Positions 51,351 through 61,658 of a DNA stretch of 64,000 nucleotides are shown piece after piece. Position numbers and translations under genes: made by a program. The notes under the pieces were generated by a model. That model saw only the letters and a program-made list of their open reading frames with translations, searched no databases and was not told where the DNA came from. The stretch is from Candidatus Thiodiazotropha sp. (ex Epidulcina cf. delphinae) (GTDB lineage: Bacteria; Pseudomonadota; Gammaproteobacteria; Chromatiales; Chromatiaceae). The stretch spans positions 47,177 through 111,176 of the forward strand of contig JAHXHS010000014.1 of NCBI GenBank assembly GCA_025656455.1. Reading direction: 5' to 3'. Within the stretch, counting starts at the first letter, position 1. The number at the start of each line of letters is the position of its first letter.

Positions 51351-52460
51351 ATGATGTTTCGCGGCTTACCCAGTCCCGGATTTTTTAGCTGTTTCCGTCC
51401 ACAAACGTATATTTTTTTAAAGCCACGTCATCCCGGCGCATGCCGGGATCCAGAGAATTCAATAAGTTACTGGATTCCGGCATGCGCCGGAATGACGAGC
51501 ACGGTTGTTTCCCAACGGAGACCATCCGGGATCTATGGAAAGCCGCTTTTTTTGTTTTTCTCCCTCGCATGCGGCGTTTCGGCTGCATGCGCACAAAGCG
51601 GCGACCTGGATAGGCAACCGCCGGAGCAACGGGATTGCCGTGAAGAGACAGACCCGACAGCACCGTTGTCTCATACCCGGAACACGACCTATCGTCCCCA
51701 TATCCCATCCCAGGCAAGGGATAGGCAGATCGTCTTCACCTGCCTCACGCCCGTCGACGCCATCCCCGCCCAAAGGGGGCGCGAAGCGACATGGCTGATC
51801 GACGTCAGGCGGCCGGAGGCCTTTAACGCCAACCGGATCCCCGGCTCGATCAACATCCCCCTCCACCTGCTCAAACATAGACAGGACTTGAAGGAGCGTC
51901 CCATCCTGCTGCTCAACGCAGGGCATCGGCTGCGCCCCCTGCAAGAGGCCTGCGCGCAGCTTACCGCCGAGGGCTTCCCACAGGTCTCGGTGCTGGACGG
52001 CGGCATCAAGGCCTGGACAGAGGCGGGCAGGGCGGTAACCGGCGACGCCGCAACCCGGGCCGCGGTGGCCGATCTCGAACCGGCCCGGTTCGTCAGCGCC
52101 CTGGCCGAGCGCGCATGGACATTGATCGACTTGGATGGTTCCGCGCGCGCGTTGCCGCCGCTGCCGTTTACCCCCGAAACGATCGCCTACGGGGACGATT
52201 TTTCATCCCTGAGCGCGCGCATCGCCGCCGCCAAGACCTCCCGGAGGCCAGGGCGATTGACCGGTTTTCTGGTGGTCAGCCGGGATGGAGCCGGCTACGG
52301 ATCCGTTAAACAACGGTTGTTGGGTCAGGGGTCAAGGGATATCTACTATCTCGCCGGCGGGGTGAACGGGTTTAAACGTTTTGCCCGGCAACAGTCGGCC
52401 CAGCTTGCGCGCCAGCGCAAGGGTTTTAAAGTCAGGATGGGATGCAGCGGAGCCACATGA
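51351..52460 (+). CDS. Rhodanese-like double-domain protein with REP-encoded N-terminus
   Basis: A 369-residue frame starting at ATG 51351, 4 bp after the previous stop with AGG at suitable distance. Residues about 22-50 (LKPRHPGACRDP.. WIPACAGMT) are the translation of a REP palindrome pair. An exported-looking signal (GKPLFLFFSLACGVSAACA) starts only at about 63. I therefore suspect the original start was lost or displaced. A rhodanese fold follows (WLIDVRRPEAFNANRIPGSINIP, VSVLDGGIKAW) whose catalytic Cys position reads LLLNAGHRL. A second, weaker rhodanese repeat has VVSRDGAG at the same place. Both would lack sulfurtransferase activity. The true start is uncertain. Confidence 0.75.
   Translation: MMFRGLPSPGFFSCFRPQTYIFLKPRHPGACRDPENSISYWIPACAGMTSTVVSQRRPSGIYGKPLFLFFSLACGVSAACAQSGDLDRQPPEQRDCREETDPTAPLSHTRNTTYRPHIPSQARDRQIVFTCLTPVDAIPAQRGREATWLIDVRRPEAFNANRIPGSINIPLHLLKHRQDLKERPILLLNAGHRLRPLQEACAQLTAEGFPQVSVLDGGIKAWTEAGRAVTGDAATRAAVADLEPARFVSALAERAWTLIDLDGSARALPPLPFTPETIAYGDDFSSLSARIAAAKTSRRPGRLTGFLVVSRDGAGYGSVKQRLLGQGSRDIYYLAGGVNGFKRFARQQSAQLARQRKGFKVRMGCSGAT
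51426..51498. repeat. REP pair inserted inside a coding region
   Basis: Two palindromes, CATCCCGGCGCATGCCGGGATC and TTCCGGCATGCGCCGGAA, in inverted order. With their flanks they resemble 41810-41938 closely. Here the pair lies within the frame of the rhodanese-like gene, whereas all other copies seen are intergenic. Confidence 0.8.
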
Positions 52461-53344
52461 GGAGAGGAGGCATCACAGTTGCCCTACTGCTGGCGGCCAT
52501 CGCAGCCGTTGCGCTCTACCAGCTTGGGATGAACAAGGAGCCGCCACCGGCGGCGGTCTATCCGATCGACAAGACCGTCAAATACTCCCTGACGGTGAAA
52601 AATCCCTCCAACAAGCCCGTCCCCCAAGCGGCCTTCTGGCTCTATGCGCCGCTCTCCCAGGGCGTCTACCAGCGCGCCAACGGGATCGCGTCAAGCCACC
52701 CCTATCGCATGGAAATGGATGCGCTAGGCAACCGACGCCTCCATTTCGAGGTGGAGAATCTTCCTCCCTTCGGCAAGAAGATCTACACCGTGACAGCCAA
52801 CCTCAAGCTCTCCAGGTCGCCCAACGAGATCCCCGCCATCGACCGTAAGGCTTTCCTGAGCGAGGAGAGCTTGATCGAGGTCAGCGCCACCGAGATCAAG
52901 CGGCTGGCCCAACGACTCGCCGCGGACAGCGAAGGGAAGACGGTGGAGAACATCTATCGCTGGGTGACCGCCAACATCGCCAAGCCAGGCTATGTGGAGC
53001 GCGACCGGGGGGCCTTGCAGACCCTGGTCAGCCACTCCGGCGACTGCACCGACACCATGTATCTCTTCGCCGCCCTGAGCCGGGCCAACGGCATTCCCAC
53101 CCGGAACATGGCCGGGTTCACGGCGAAAGAGAACGTCGTGCTCAAACCCAGGGACTACCACAACTGGCTCGAAGTCTTTGTCGACGGCCGCTGGCGATTG
53201 GTGGATCCCGACCGGCGCATCTTCATGGAACAGGCATCCGACTATATTGCGATGACTGTGTTGAGCGATGCGCCGACCTTGGAATCGCAAGCGTCCCAGC
53301 GTCTGTTCGGTGGGCCGGAAAATATCGAGATCACCATGAACTGA
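52442..53344 (+). CDS. Transglutaminase-like membrane-anchored or exported protein
   Basis: A 300-residue protein with an N-terminal hydrophobic helix (GITVALLLAAIAAVALYQLGM) serving as signal anchor. The C-terminal half is a transglutaminase-like papain-fold domain with Cys near 201 (SHSGDCTDTMYLFAALSRANGIPTR), His near 240 (DYHNWLEVFVDG) and Asp near 255 (RLVDPDRRIF), an intact catalytic triad. It could cross-link or proteolyse proteins outside the cytoplasm. It overlaps the rhodanese-like gene by 19 bp (an ATG at 52457 overlapping as ATGA is equally possible) and lies 19 bp before the giant LamG gene, so the large exported neighbours are candidate substrates. Confidence 0.85.
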   Translation: MQRSHMRRGGITVALLLAAIAAVALYQLGMNKEPPPAAVYPIDKTVKYSLTVKNPSNKPVPQAAFWLYAPLSQGVYQRANGIASSHPYRMEMDALGNRRLHFEVENLPPFGKKIYTVTANLKLSRSPNEIPAIDRKAFLSEESLIEVSATEIKRLAQRLAADSEGKTVENIYRWVTANIAKPGYVERDRGALQTLVSHSGDCTDTMYLFAALSRANGIPTRNMAGFTAKENVVLKPRDYHNWLEVFVDGRWRLVDPDRRIFMEQASDYIAMTVLSDAPTLESQASQRLFGGPENIEITMN

Positions 53345-53363
53345 TCGTTCAGGGCGTGGTGTC

Positions 53364-56300
53364 ATGACAGGAACGTTCTATCGAAGGATGTCAGGAATGA
53401 ATGGAAAAGTGTTGCGGGCGCAGGCCCTTTTGCTGTGTTTGGTTCTGTTATCGCCAGGGGCAAGCCTATTCGCCTCCCAATACAGCGATGTGGTCAGCGC
53501 CGATGGGCCGATCGCCTACTGGAAGCTGGATCAGACGACCGGCGATCTGGCCGTCGACGCCATAGCGGGCAACAACGCCACCCTGGTGGGCGCCCCGGCA
53601 AGGGACAACCCCTCCGGCCTGCCCCAGGACGACGGCCGCGCCCTGCTGCTGAACGGCGTCGATCAATACATCGAACTGCCCGATGCCGGCCTGCTCGATC
53701 AGCAGATCTTCTCCTTCGAGGTCTGGGTAAGCCAATCCGACCTGGCCGCCTGTCCACCCCTCTATATCAATCTGCCGCTGGGCGCCTTTAGCGATGCGCG
53801 CGGCAACATCATACGTCTGCCCTTCGATTCCGGGTGCGATAGCCCAACGTTCGTGTGGGGTGAGGGCGCTGGCGAACCAGACATGTTTTTCGGCGGCCAA
53901 GACAGCCCGGCCAACCAGTGGCGCCACGTCGTCGTGACCTTCGCCTACCAGATCGACACCCCGGATACCTTCCGCGCGGTGCGCATCTATGTGGACGGCG
54001 TCCAGGTCTCGGAGAGGACGGCGCTCACCTCAGGGATAAGCTATGCCAACGCCGCCCAAGGCGAGCCCGCGGAGATGGTGCGGATCGGCAACGGCCCCAC
54101 CTATTTCGGTGGACCGGTCGACGATTTCCTCCACGCCTATCTGGATGAAATCGCCTTCTACGACACAGCGCTGACCCCAGAGCAGATCGAAGAGCACTAC
54201 TATGCCGGCATCCAGCCGCCGCTGATGATCACCGCCTCCCAGGCCCTCAGGGTCAGCAACGGCCTCGCGGACACCATTGAAGTCAGCTTCAACGCCGACC
54301 TGAAAGGCGACACCTTCTCCCTCAACGATGTGATGATCGCCGGGCCGGACGGCGACGTTGTGCCGACCGCGGTGACAAAAATCGCTGCCGCCAATACCTA
54401 CCGTATTGCGATACCCCCACAGACCACCCCCGGCGTCTACTGGCTCAATATTCAGCCGAATCTCATCGCCAAGAGCGGTCTCGCCATGGATCAGGACCAG
54501 GATGGGATCTTCGGTGAGCCCGAACAAGACGGCTACTCCACATCCTTCACCCTGGGAACCGTCGATCCGACCCGCATCCTCCAAGTCACTCCCACCGGGC
54601 TGGACAACAGCCCGGTCGCCACCGTCAGCGCAGTGTTCGAACTCGAGGTCAACCTAAGCAGTTTTACCGTGGACGATATCCTGCTCACCGGCCCCAATGG
54701 CGCCGTCACACCCAGTTCCATCACCACCGCGGACAACCTCAGCTTCGACATCGCCTTCACCCCCGCGTTGTCCGCCGACGGGGTCTACAACCTGAGCATC
54801 GGCCCGAATATCGCCACCCTCTACGGCGGCGGCATGGATCAGGACCAGGACGGCGTGATTGGCGAGACCCCGGACGACGTCTTCACCGCCGCCTTCGAAC
54901 TCGACCTCACCCCACCGACTCCCCCCGCCGGCATCAACTATCTCCCGGCGCCCGAGCTGAATATCGTTTCACTCTCCCCGGTCACGCTCCAGGGAGACCG
55001 CGCGGAAGCGCTCTCCATCTGGATCAACGGCGTCGAGTCGGTCCCCTTGGGCAGCGGCGCCTGGTCGCTGCCCCTCAATCTGGTGGAGGGGAGCAACGAC
55101 TTCATCCTCGAAGCCGAGGACAGGGCAGGCAACCGCTCCGATCCCGTCACCCTGCGTTTCGTCCACGACACCATCGCCCCGGTCATCACCGGCTATACGC
55201 CCCCCGACGGCAGCCACACCCATCAGCCCTCGACCACCATCTCCCTCAGCTATAGCGAAACCGGCAGCGGCATCGACCCGGCAAACGCGCTCCTGAGCGT
55301 CACCCGCGACGGCGTGTCCGTGCCCGGAAGCTGGGTAGCGGAGATCAACACCCTGCGTTTTGCCCCCGACACCCCCCTGGCGGACGGCGTCTATCTCATC
55401 GCCAATCAACTGCCGGACCTGGCGGGTAACGCTTCGGCCCCCTTGAATCATGGCTTCACCCTCGACACCCTTGCCCCCGCCGCCCCCGTCGTCAACGGAC
55501 TGCCATCGGTCACCAGCAGCGCGCAACTGACCGCCACCGGCCTCAAGGAGGCAGACAGCGAGATCCTGCTCAACGGCCAGATCCTGGTCAGCCGGGACGC
55601 CCTCACCGACTGGTCCGCCAGCCTCTCCCTGGCCAGCGGGCTCAACACCCTGAGCTTCACCGCCCGCGACCGGGCAGGCAACCTCAGCCCCCCCAGTGTT
55701 GTTGAGGTCACCTTTGACGATACCGCCCCAGGCCCCGTCATCCTCTCCGCCACCGACCCCGGTGACGGCGTCACCCTGCTGCTCGACTGGCGCGGTTACG
55801 ACGAAGCCGCCAACGGCAACGACATCGCCAACTATGCCCTCTATATCGAGACCACGCCCTACACCAGCGTCGCCGCCCTGACCCCGGCCGCCACCCTGGC
55901 CGCCGGGGTGCAGCAGCACAGCGCCCAGGGCCTGACCCCCAACCAGCCCTACTACCTGGCGGTGGTGGCCGTCGACGCCCAGGGCAATCGCCTGGATAGC
56001 GTCACCCCGGTCAGCGCCACCCCGACCGACACCACTCCGCCGGGGGAGGCGAGGGGACTGACCATCGTCCCCAGCGCCACCAGCCTGCAGCTTAGCTGGA
56101 GCGCCCCCGCCGAGGGCAGCGCCGACCTGGCCGGCTATCGCCTCTATTTCAACAACGACGCCGGGACACCCCTCGACGCCGCCGTCACCACCGCCGAGCG
56201 CACCGGCCTCAGCCCCGCCACCGGCTACCCGGTCCGCCTCACCAGCCTCGACAGCGCCGGCAACGAAAGCCCAGGCCTCGCCGTGACCGCCGCCACCCTG

Positions 56301-59300
56301 CTGACCAACCCCGCAGGTCTCGCCGCCGAAGGGCAGGAGAGCCGGGTGAGCCTGAGCTGGAGCGCCGCCGCCCCAGGCAACCTGGTCAAGCAGGTCGCGG
56401 TCTATGCCGAGACCAGCGACTTTGCCAGCGTCGCCGGCCTGACCCCCCGGCTGCGCCTCGCCCCCGGGGCCACCGCCGCCACCGTTACCGGGCTGAGCAA
56501 CGGCACCCCCTACTATTTCGCCGTCACCGCTATCAATCTCTCAGATGGCGAGACGCCGGCGGTCGCCAGCGTCACCGCCACCCCCCAATCCGATCAGGAG
56601 GGTCCGGTCCTGGGCGCGCTCACCTATCAAGGATCACCCTTCAGCGATGGCGCCGTGTTGAGCGAATCGGGTAGCCTCACCGTTGCCGCCAGCGACCTCT
56701 CCGGGGTCAGCCGCATCGCGTTTCAGTTGGACGGATCCCCCCTCGCCACCGACACCAACGGCGGCGACGGCTTCAGCGCCTCCCTGAACCTCGCCGATCT
56801 GGCCGACGGCAACCATACCCTGACCCTCACCGCCTACGATGTGCTGGAGAACGCCACCACCCAATCGTTCAGCTTCTCGGTCAGCCTCGCCGCCCCCCCG
56901 GCCCCGGTCATCACTTTACCGGCCAGCGGCAGCGTCACCAACCAGGCCAGCCTCACCGTCACCGGCGCCTCCGTGGCGCAGGCCGAAGTGATCCTCCAGG
57001 TCAACGGCATCCAGGCCGCGGGCCCCTTGCCCCTCGACGCCGACAACCGTTTCCAGGCCCAGGTCAGCCTCAGCGAAGGGGCCAACAGCCTCACCGCCCT
57101 GGCGCAAAACCGCAGCGGCCCCGGCCCCGCCAGCGCCCCGGTCAGCGTCACCCTCGACACCCAGGCGCCGGACGCCCCCCTCGGCCTCAAGGCCCAATCC
57201 CTGGAGGATGGCCAGGTGCTCCTGACCTGGAACGCCTCGGCCGACGAACGGGTCGTCGCCTACGCCGTCTACCGCGCCACCGCCCCCTTCGACGACATCG
57301 CCCAGGCCGTGCAGGCCAACACCAGTCCGCTGACCGGCAACCGCTTCACCGACCTGCCCCTGGCGGAAGGGAGCTTCCACTACCGGGTGGTCGCGCTTAA
57401 CGCACTCAACACCCACAGTCCCCCCTCCAATCCCGCCAGCGCCGTTGCCGACAGCCTGCGGCCCAGGGCCCTGGCGATCCGCTACGCCCCGACCGGGCAG
57501 AGCGATCCCGCCAGCGGGCGCATGGCCGCCGGCCGGGTGGACGTCGAAGTGGACGTCAGCGAGTCCCTGCTCACCACCCCCTTCCTCAGCATCACCCCCG
57601 ACGGCGGGGTGCCGATCAGCGTCGATCTGGTCCCCCAGGGCGACACCCTATACCTGGGCCATTTCGACATCACCGATCTCACCCCCAGCGGCACCGCCTA
57701 CGCAGTCTTCTCCGCCCGCGACCCGGTGGGCAACCGGGGCAGCGACATCGACCAGGGCGCCACCCTTCAGATCGACACCGCCGGGCCTTCGATCACCCTG
57801 CTCAGCGTCACCCCGGCAGCACCGATCCACAACGATCAGGCCGACCCGGTCAGCGTCAGTTTTGCCTTCACCCTCGACCAGGCCGTGTTGCACGGCACCC
57901 TCCCCGAGCTGGCCTATCGCCTCTCCGGCCCCGGCCGCCAGTCCGTTGCCATCCCCAACCTGGCCCAGACCGACGCCCTGCACTGGAGCGGCAGCTTCCC
58001 ACTGCCCGCCGACGCCGGTCTCAGCCAGGCCGAGACCCTCAGTTTCCAACTCACCGCCCGGGACGATCTCAACACCCTCGGCGCCACCATTCAGGGCGAA
58101 AACAGCTACCAGGTCTATCAGGGCGATCTGCCGCCCCTGGAGATCCCCCGCAACCTCACCGCAACCGCCCAGCCCAACGGCGGCGTGCAACTGCAATGGG
58201 ACCCGGTGGCCGGGGCCGCCGCCTATCAACTCTATCGCCAGGCGCCCGGTGAGACGGTCCTGACCCCGCTGCAACAGGTCACTGTTCTGGCGTTCAGCGA
58301 CGCCTCCCTGGCCGACGGGGAGTATCGTTACGCTGTCGCCAGCCTGCGCCAGGCCAACACCCAGGAGAGCCTCAGCGGCCAGAGCGACGCGGTGGCCGTC
58401 ACCGCCGACAGCCAGGTCCCGTCGAGCCCCCAGAGTCTCGCCCTAGAGCTGGTCGGCGCCGGCATCCAGGCCCTCTGGGATGCCCCCACCGGCGCTACCG
58501 AGCCCCTCACTTACAACCTCTACCGCGCCGGCGGCACGGTGCTCGATGACGTCACCGGCCTGACCCCCGTCCAGACCGGCATCGTCGCCAACAGCCAGGG
58601 GATCCTCGGCTATCTCGACACCGCCCCCGACATCAACGCCTCGGTCTACGCCGCCACCGCCGTGGACGCCGCCGGCAACGAATCCCCGCCCTCGGTCTCC
58701 GCCTATCTCAACGTAGCGCTGCTGCCCGTCGCCACCCTCCAGGTCAGTCAACTCGACGGCGGCTATCCCACCGTCACCTGGAGCCACACCGCCAGCGCCA
58801 TCAGCGGCTACAACCTCTACCTGGACGGCAGCGCCACCCCGGTCAACCCCACGCCCCTGACCGCCACCCAGTATCAGGACCTCGGCTACACCCAGGCGCC
58901 GCGCCGCTACACCGTCACCGCCCTCGACGCCAACGGGGTCGAGAGCCTGGGCAGGCACATCGAGCTGCCCCCGCTCACGGCCGGCCTTGCCCAAGGAAGC
59001 CGCATCCAGCGCGGGGTCATGAACCGCATCGCCTATGAAGTGGTCAATCCAGGCCCCGATCCGGTCAGCGGGGTCCGCCTCCAGGCCCTCATCGCCGGCC
59101 ACAGCCACAGCTCAGCCCCGTTCGCGCTGGCCGCCGGCGAGCAGCGCAGCGTCGCGCTGATTCTCGGCGGCTATGACACCCTGCCCGATCTGGCCGACAT
59201 CCAGACCACCCTCGCCGTCACCCCCGACAGCGGCGAACAGATCGAGATCGTGGCAAACGCCCAGCTCCCCGTCACCGACTCCGCCCTGCTGCTCCAGCTC

Positions 59301-61646
59301 GAAACCCGTGAGCTCACCCGCGGCGCCACCGGCGAAGCGCGTCTGATCCTGGAGAACACCAGCGACGTGGTCACCGAGATCCTCACCGCCCAAGGCAACA
59401 ACACCTCCCCCGAGATCCGCACCCTGCTGGAGGACCTGGACGGCAATGTGCTCGCCAGCGTCCCCTTCATTCAGCTCCTCGGCGCAGGTGTCTTCACCCA
59501 GCCCAACGGCGACACCCTTGCCCGCCTCCAACCCGGCGAGCGCTACCTCTCCCCCTGGTACACCCTGCCGATCCCCGCCGGCGCCCCCGACAATGCCCGG
59601 ATCGTGGTGCGGATCGATCAGTTCCACCACCGGCTGGGACAGCCCGAACAGGTCTCCATCCCCGGCATGCAGGGCAGTCAGGCCGTGCTCCTGCAGGATA
59701 CCGCCTACAGCGCCGACCTGACCGCCATCGCCCCCCAGAGCAGCTACGGCGATCAACCGATCCTCATCCAAGGCCAGGCCCTGGCCCGCGACAGCGGCCA
59801 GCCCCTGCCCCAGGTGCCGCTAGAGCTGGTCCTCGCCGTCAACGGCTTCGAGCGCAAGCTGCCAATCACCACCGATGCCAGCGGCGCCTTTGAGTTCGAA
59901 TACATCCCCCAGCCCAACGACGCCGGTCTCTACACCGTCTCCGCCATCTACCCCGGCGGCCTGGCCAGACCCAGCCAAGGCCAGTTCACCCTCAACCGAG
60001 TCTCGATCAGCCCCGTCAATCTGCGCCTCTACCTCGCCAAGAACTACCCGCAGAGCTTCGACATGATCCAGGCCACGGCCGGGGAGGGGACCCACGCCAC
60101 CAACCTGCGCCTGGTCTACGACGCCGTTGACCAGCCCAGCGGCCAGTTCCCAACAGGCCTCACCCTCGTCCCAGCCGCCCCGGTCAACCTCCAAGCCGGG
60201 CAAGCCAGCCCCTTGGCCTTCACCATCGAAGGCGACAACAGCGCCGCCACTGCCGGCAACCTGGTGATGCGCGTGGTCAGCGACGAGAGCGGCAGCGAGC
60301 CCCTGGTGACGATCAACCTCGACTACGAACTCTCCGAGGCCAAGCCCGCCCTCTACTTCAGTCCCAACTACCTGGAGACCGGCCTCGCCCACGACGACAC
60401 CGTGACCGAAACCCTCACCCTGGAGAACCGCGGTCTCGCCGACCTCACCGATATCCAAGTCAGCCTGCTCACCCAGCAAGACGCCCCCGCCCCGAACTGG
60501 GTCTACCTCCTCTCCCCCCAGGACCAAGGCAGTCTCGCCATCGGCGCCACCCGCCAGATCCAGTTCGCCGCCGCCCCCACCTATCTGGTGCCCGACGGCG
60601 TCTACCCCTTCAAACTGCGGGTCCAGAGCAGCAACCACCCCACCACCGACATCAACCTCTTCGTCGCCGTCACCCAGTCCGGGGTCGGCCAGGCCCTGTT
60701 CAAGGCCTCCGACATCTACACCGCCACCCTGGACGAGAACAACAACCCCATCCCCGGTCTGGCCGGCGCGCGCATCCGCCTGCAGCATGAAGAGATCCTC
60801 AGTATCGAACACACCGGCGCCACCGACGCCAACGGCGAGCTGCTGTTCAGCGATCTCCCCGCCGGGCGCTACCGCTTCCGCGCCAGCGCCCCCAACCACC
60901 AGGACCTGCTCGGCCGCCTCACCGTCAAGCCCGGCGTCACCACCCCCCAGGATATCTTCCTCGACTTCGACCTCATTACAGTGGAGTGGTCCGTGACCGA
61001 GATCACCATCGAAGACAAATACGAGATCACCCTGCACGCCACCTTCGAGACCGACGTGCCCGCCGCCGTGGTGGTGCTCCAACCCACCAGCACCCCCCTT
61101 CCCGAGATGGCCGTCGGCGACGTCTTCCAAGGGGAGCTGCGCCTCACCAACTACGGCCTGATCCGCGCCGACGGCATCACCTTCGTACCCCCCCGCGAAG
61201 ACGGCTATTTCCGTTACGAATTCCTCGCCAATCTGCCCGACACCCTAGGGGCCAAAGAGAGCCTGGTGATTCCCTACCGGGTCACCGCCATTGCGCCTTA
61301 CGACCCCGACGGCAGCGCCAGCGGCGGGGGGTGTGGCGGTTACGGCGCCGGTTCCCGGGTCGACTATCAGTACAAATGCACCAATGGCGACATCACCAGC
61401 GGCTCGACCTCGCACAGTTGGAGCGGCAAGGCCAGCGGTGATTGCGGAAGCAGTAGCGGTGGTTGGTGGGGGCCCAGCTTTAGCGATGGCGGTGGGCTTG
61501 GTGGCGGCCGGGGCGGCGGCGGTGGCGGAGGCCCCTCCTACAGCGCCATACCCGGCGCAGCCTGCATCCCCGACCAGGAGCCCTGCAACGACGTCTGTTG
61601 CGATCAGGGACAGGGCCCGGCGGGCAAAGGCAACGGTAAGAATTAA
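53364..61646 (+). CDS. Giant secreted LamG/Ig/Fn3 protein with Gly/Cys-rich tail
   Basis: A 2760-residue exported protein. The start may be 53364 or, better placed before the signal peptide, 53397 (NGKVLRAQALLLCLVLLS). A LamG/concanavalin-like domain (about 40-275; PIAYWKLDQTTGDLAVD, FSFEVWVSQSD, YLDEIAFYDTALTPEQIEEHYYAG) is followed by two SwmB-like Ig repeats with DQDQDGxxGE loops (about 280-510). A long series of Ig-like and Fn3 repeats then runs to about 1870. CARDB-like modules come next, and a carboxypeptidase-regulatory-like domain (about 2446-2537, TGATDANGELLFSDLPAGRY). The last 110 residues are Gly/Ser-rich with seven cysteines. GC- and C-rich codons dominate. It ends 12 bp before an RHS gene. 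Confidence 0.87.
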   Translation: MTGTFYRRMSGMNGKVLRAQALLLCLVLLSPGASLFASQYSDVVSADGPIAYWKLDQTTGDLAVDAIAGNNATLVGAPARDNPSGLPQDDGRALLLNGVDQYIELPDAGLLDQQIFSFEVWVSQSDLAACPPLYINLPLGAFSDARGNIIRLPFDSGCDSPTFVWGEGAGEPDMFFGGQDSPANQWRHVVVTFAYQIDTPDTFRAVRIYVDGVQVSERTALTSGISYANAAQGEPAEMVRIGNGPTYFGGPVDDFLHAYLDEIAFYDTALTPEQIEEHYYAGIQPPLMITASQALRVSNGLADTIEVSFNADLKGDTFSLNDVMIAGPDGDVVPTAVTKIAAANTYRIAIPPQTTPGVYWLNIQPNLIAKSGLAMDQDQDGIFGEPEQDGYSTSFTLGTVDPTRILQVTPTGLDNSPVATVSAVFELEVNLSSFTVDDILLTGPNGAVTPSSITTADNLSFDIAFTPALSADGVYNLSIGPNIATLYGGGMDQDQDGVIGETPDDVFTAAFELDLTPPTPPAGINYLPAPELNIVSLSPVTLQGDRAEALSIWINGVESVPLGSGAWSLPLNLVEGSNDFILEAEDRAGNRSDPVTLRFVHDTIAPVITGYTPPDGSHTHQPSTTISLSYSETGSGIDPANALLSVTRDGVSVPGSWVAEINTLRFAPDTPLADGVYLIANQLPDLAGNASAPLNHGFTLDTLAPAAPVVNGLPSVTSSAQLTATGLKEADSEILLNGQILVSRDALTDWSASLSLASGLNTLSFTARDRAGNLSPPSVVEVTFDDTAPGPVILSATDPGDGVTLLLDWRGYDEAANGNDIANYALYIETTPYTSVAALTPAATLAAGVQQHSAQGLTPNQPYYLAVVAVDAQGNRLDSVTPVSATPTDTTPPGEARGLTIVPSATSLQLSWSAPAEGSADLAGYRLYFNNDAGTPLDAAVTTAERTGLSPATGYPVRLTSLDSAGNESPGLAVTAATLLTNPAGLAAEGQESRVSLSWSAAAPGNLVKQVAVYAETSDFASVAGLTPRLRLAPGATAATVTGLSNGTPYYFAVTAINLSDGETPAVASVTATPQSDQEGPVLGALTYQGSPFSDGAVLSESGSLTVAASDLSGVSRIAFQLDGSPLATDTNGGDGFSASLNLADLADGNHTLTLTAYDVLENATTQSFSFSVSLAAPPAPVITLPASGSVTNQASLTVTGASVAQAEVILQVNGIQAAGPLPLDADNRFQAQVSLSEGANSLTALAQNRSGPGPASAPVSVTLDTQAPDAPLGLKAQSLEDGQVLLTWNASADERVVAYAVYRATAPFDDIAQAVQANTSPLTGNRFTDLPLAEGSFHYRVVALNALNTHSPPSNPASAVADSLRPRALAIRYAPTGQSDPASGRMAAGRVDVEVDVSESLLTTPFLSITPDGGVPISVDLVPQGDTLYLGHFDITDLTPSGTAYAVFSARDPVGNRGSDIDQGATLQIDTAGPSITLLSVTPAAPIHNDQADPVSVSFAFTLDQAVLHGTLPELAYRLSGPGRQSVAIPNLAQTDALHWSGSFPLPADAGLSQAETLSFQLTARDDLNTLGATIQGENSYQVYQGDLPPLEIPRNLTATAQPNGGVQLQWDPVAGAAAYQLYRQAPGETVLTPLQQVTVLAFSDASLADGEYRYAVASLRQANTQESLSGQSDAVAVTADSQVPSSPQSLALELVGAGIQALWDAPTGATEPLTYNLYRAGGTVLDDVTGLTPVQTGIVANSQGILGYLDTAPDINASVYAATAVDAAGNESPPSVSAYLNVALLPVATLQVSQLDGGYPTVTWSHTASAISGYNLYLDGSATPVNPTPLTATQYQDLGYTQAPRRYTVTALDANGVESLGRHIELPPLTAGLAQGSRIQRGVMNRIAYEVVNPGPDPVSGVRLQALIAGHSHSSAPFALAAGEQRSVALILGGYDTLPDLADIQTTLAVTPDSGEQIEIVANAQLPVTDSALLLQLETRELTRGATGEARLILENTSDVVTEILTAQGNNTSPEIRTLLEDLDGNVLASVPFIQLLGAGVFTQPNGDTLARLQPGERYLSPWYTLPIPAGAPDNARIVVRIDQFHHRLGQPEQVSIPGMQGSQAVLLQDTAYSADLTAIAPQSSYGDQPILIQGQALARDSGQPLPQVPLELVLAVNGFERKLPITTDASGAFEFEYIPQPNDAGLYTVSAIYPGGLARPSQGQFTLNRVSISPVNLRLYLAKNYPQSFDMIQATAGEGTHATNLRLVYDAVDQPSGQFPTGLTLVPAAPVNLQAGQASPLAFTIEGDNSAATAGNLVMRVVSDESGSEPLVTINLDYELSEAKPALYFSPNYLETGLAHDDTVTETLTLENRGLADLTDIQVSLLTQQDAPAPNWVYLLSPQDQGSLAIGATRQIQFAAAPTYLVPDGVYPFKLRVQSSNHPTTDINLFVAVTQSGVGQALFKASDIYTATLDENNNPIPGLAGARIRLQHEEILSIEHTGATDANGELLFSDLPAGRYRFRASAPNHQDLLGRLTVKPGVTTPQDIFLDFDLITVEWSVTEITIEDKYEITLHATFETDVPAAVVVLQPTSTPLPEMAVGDVFQGELRLTNYGLIRADGITFVPPREDGYFRYEFLANLPDTLGAKESLVIPYRVTAIAPYDPDGSASGGGCGGYGAGSRVDYQYKCTNGDITSGSTSHSWSGKASGDCGSSSGGWWGPSFSDGGGLGGGRGGGGGGGPSYSAIPGAACIPDQEPCNDVCCDQGQGPAGKGNGKN

Positions 61647-61658
61647 TAGGATATGGAA

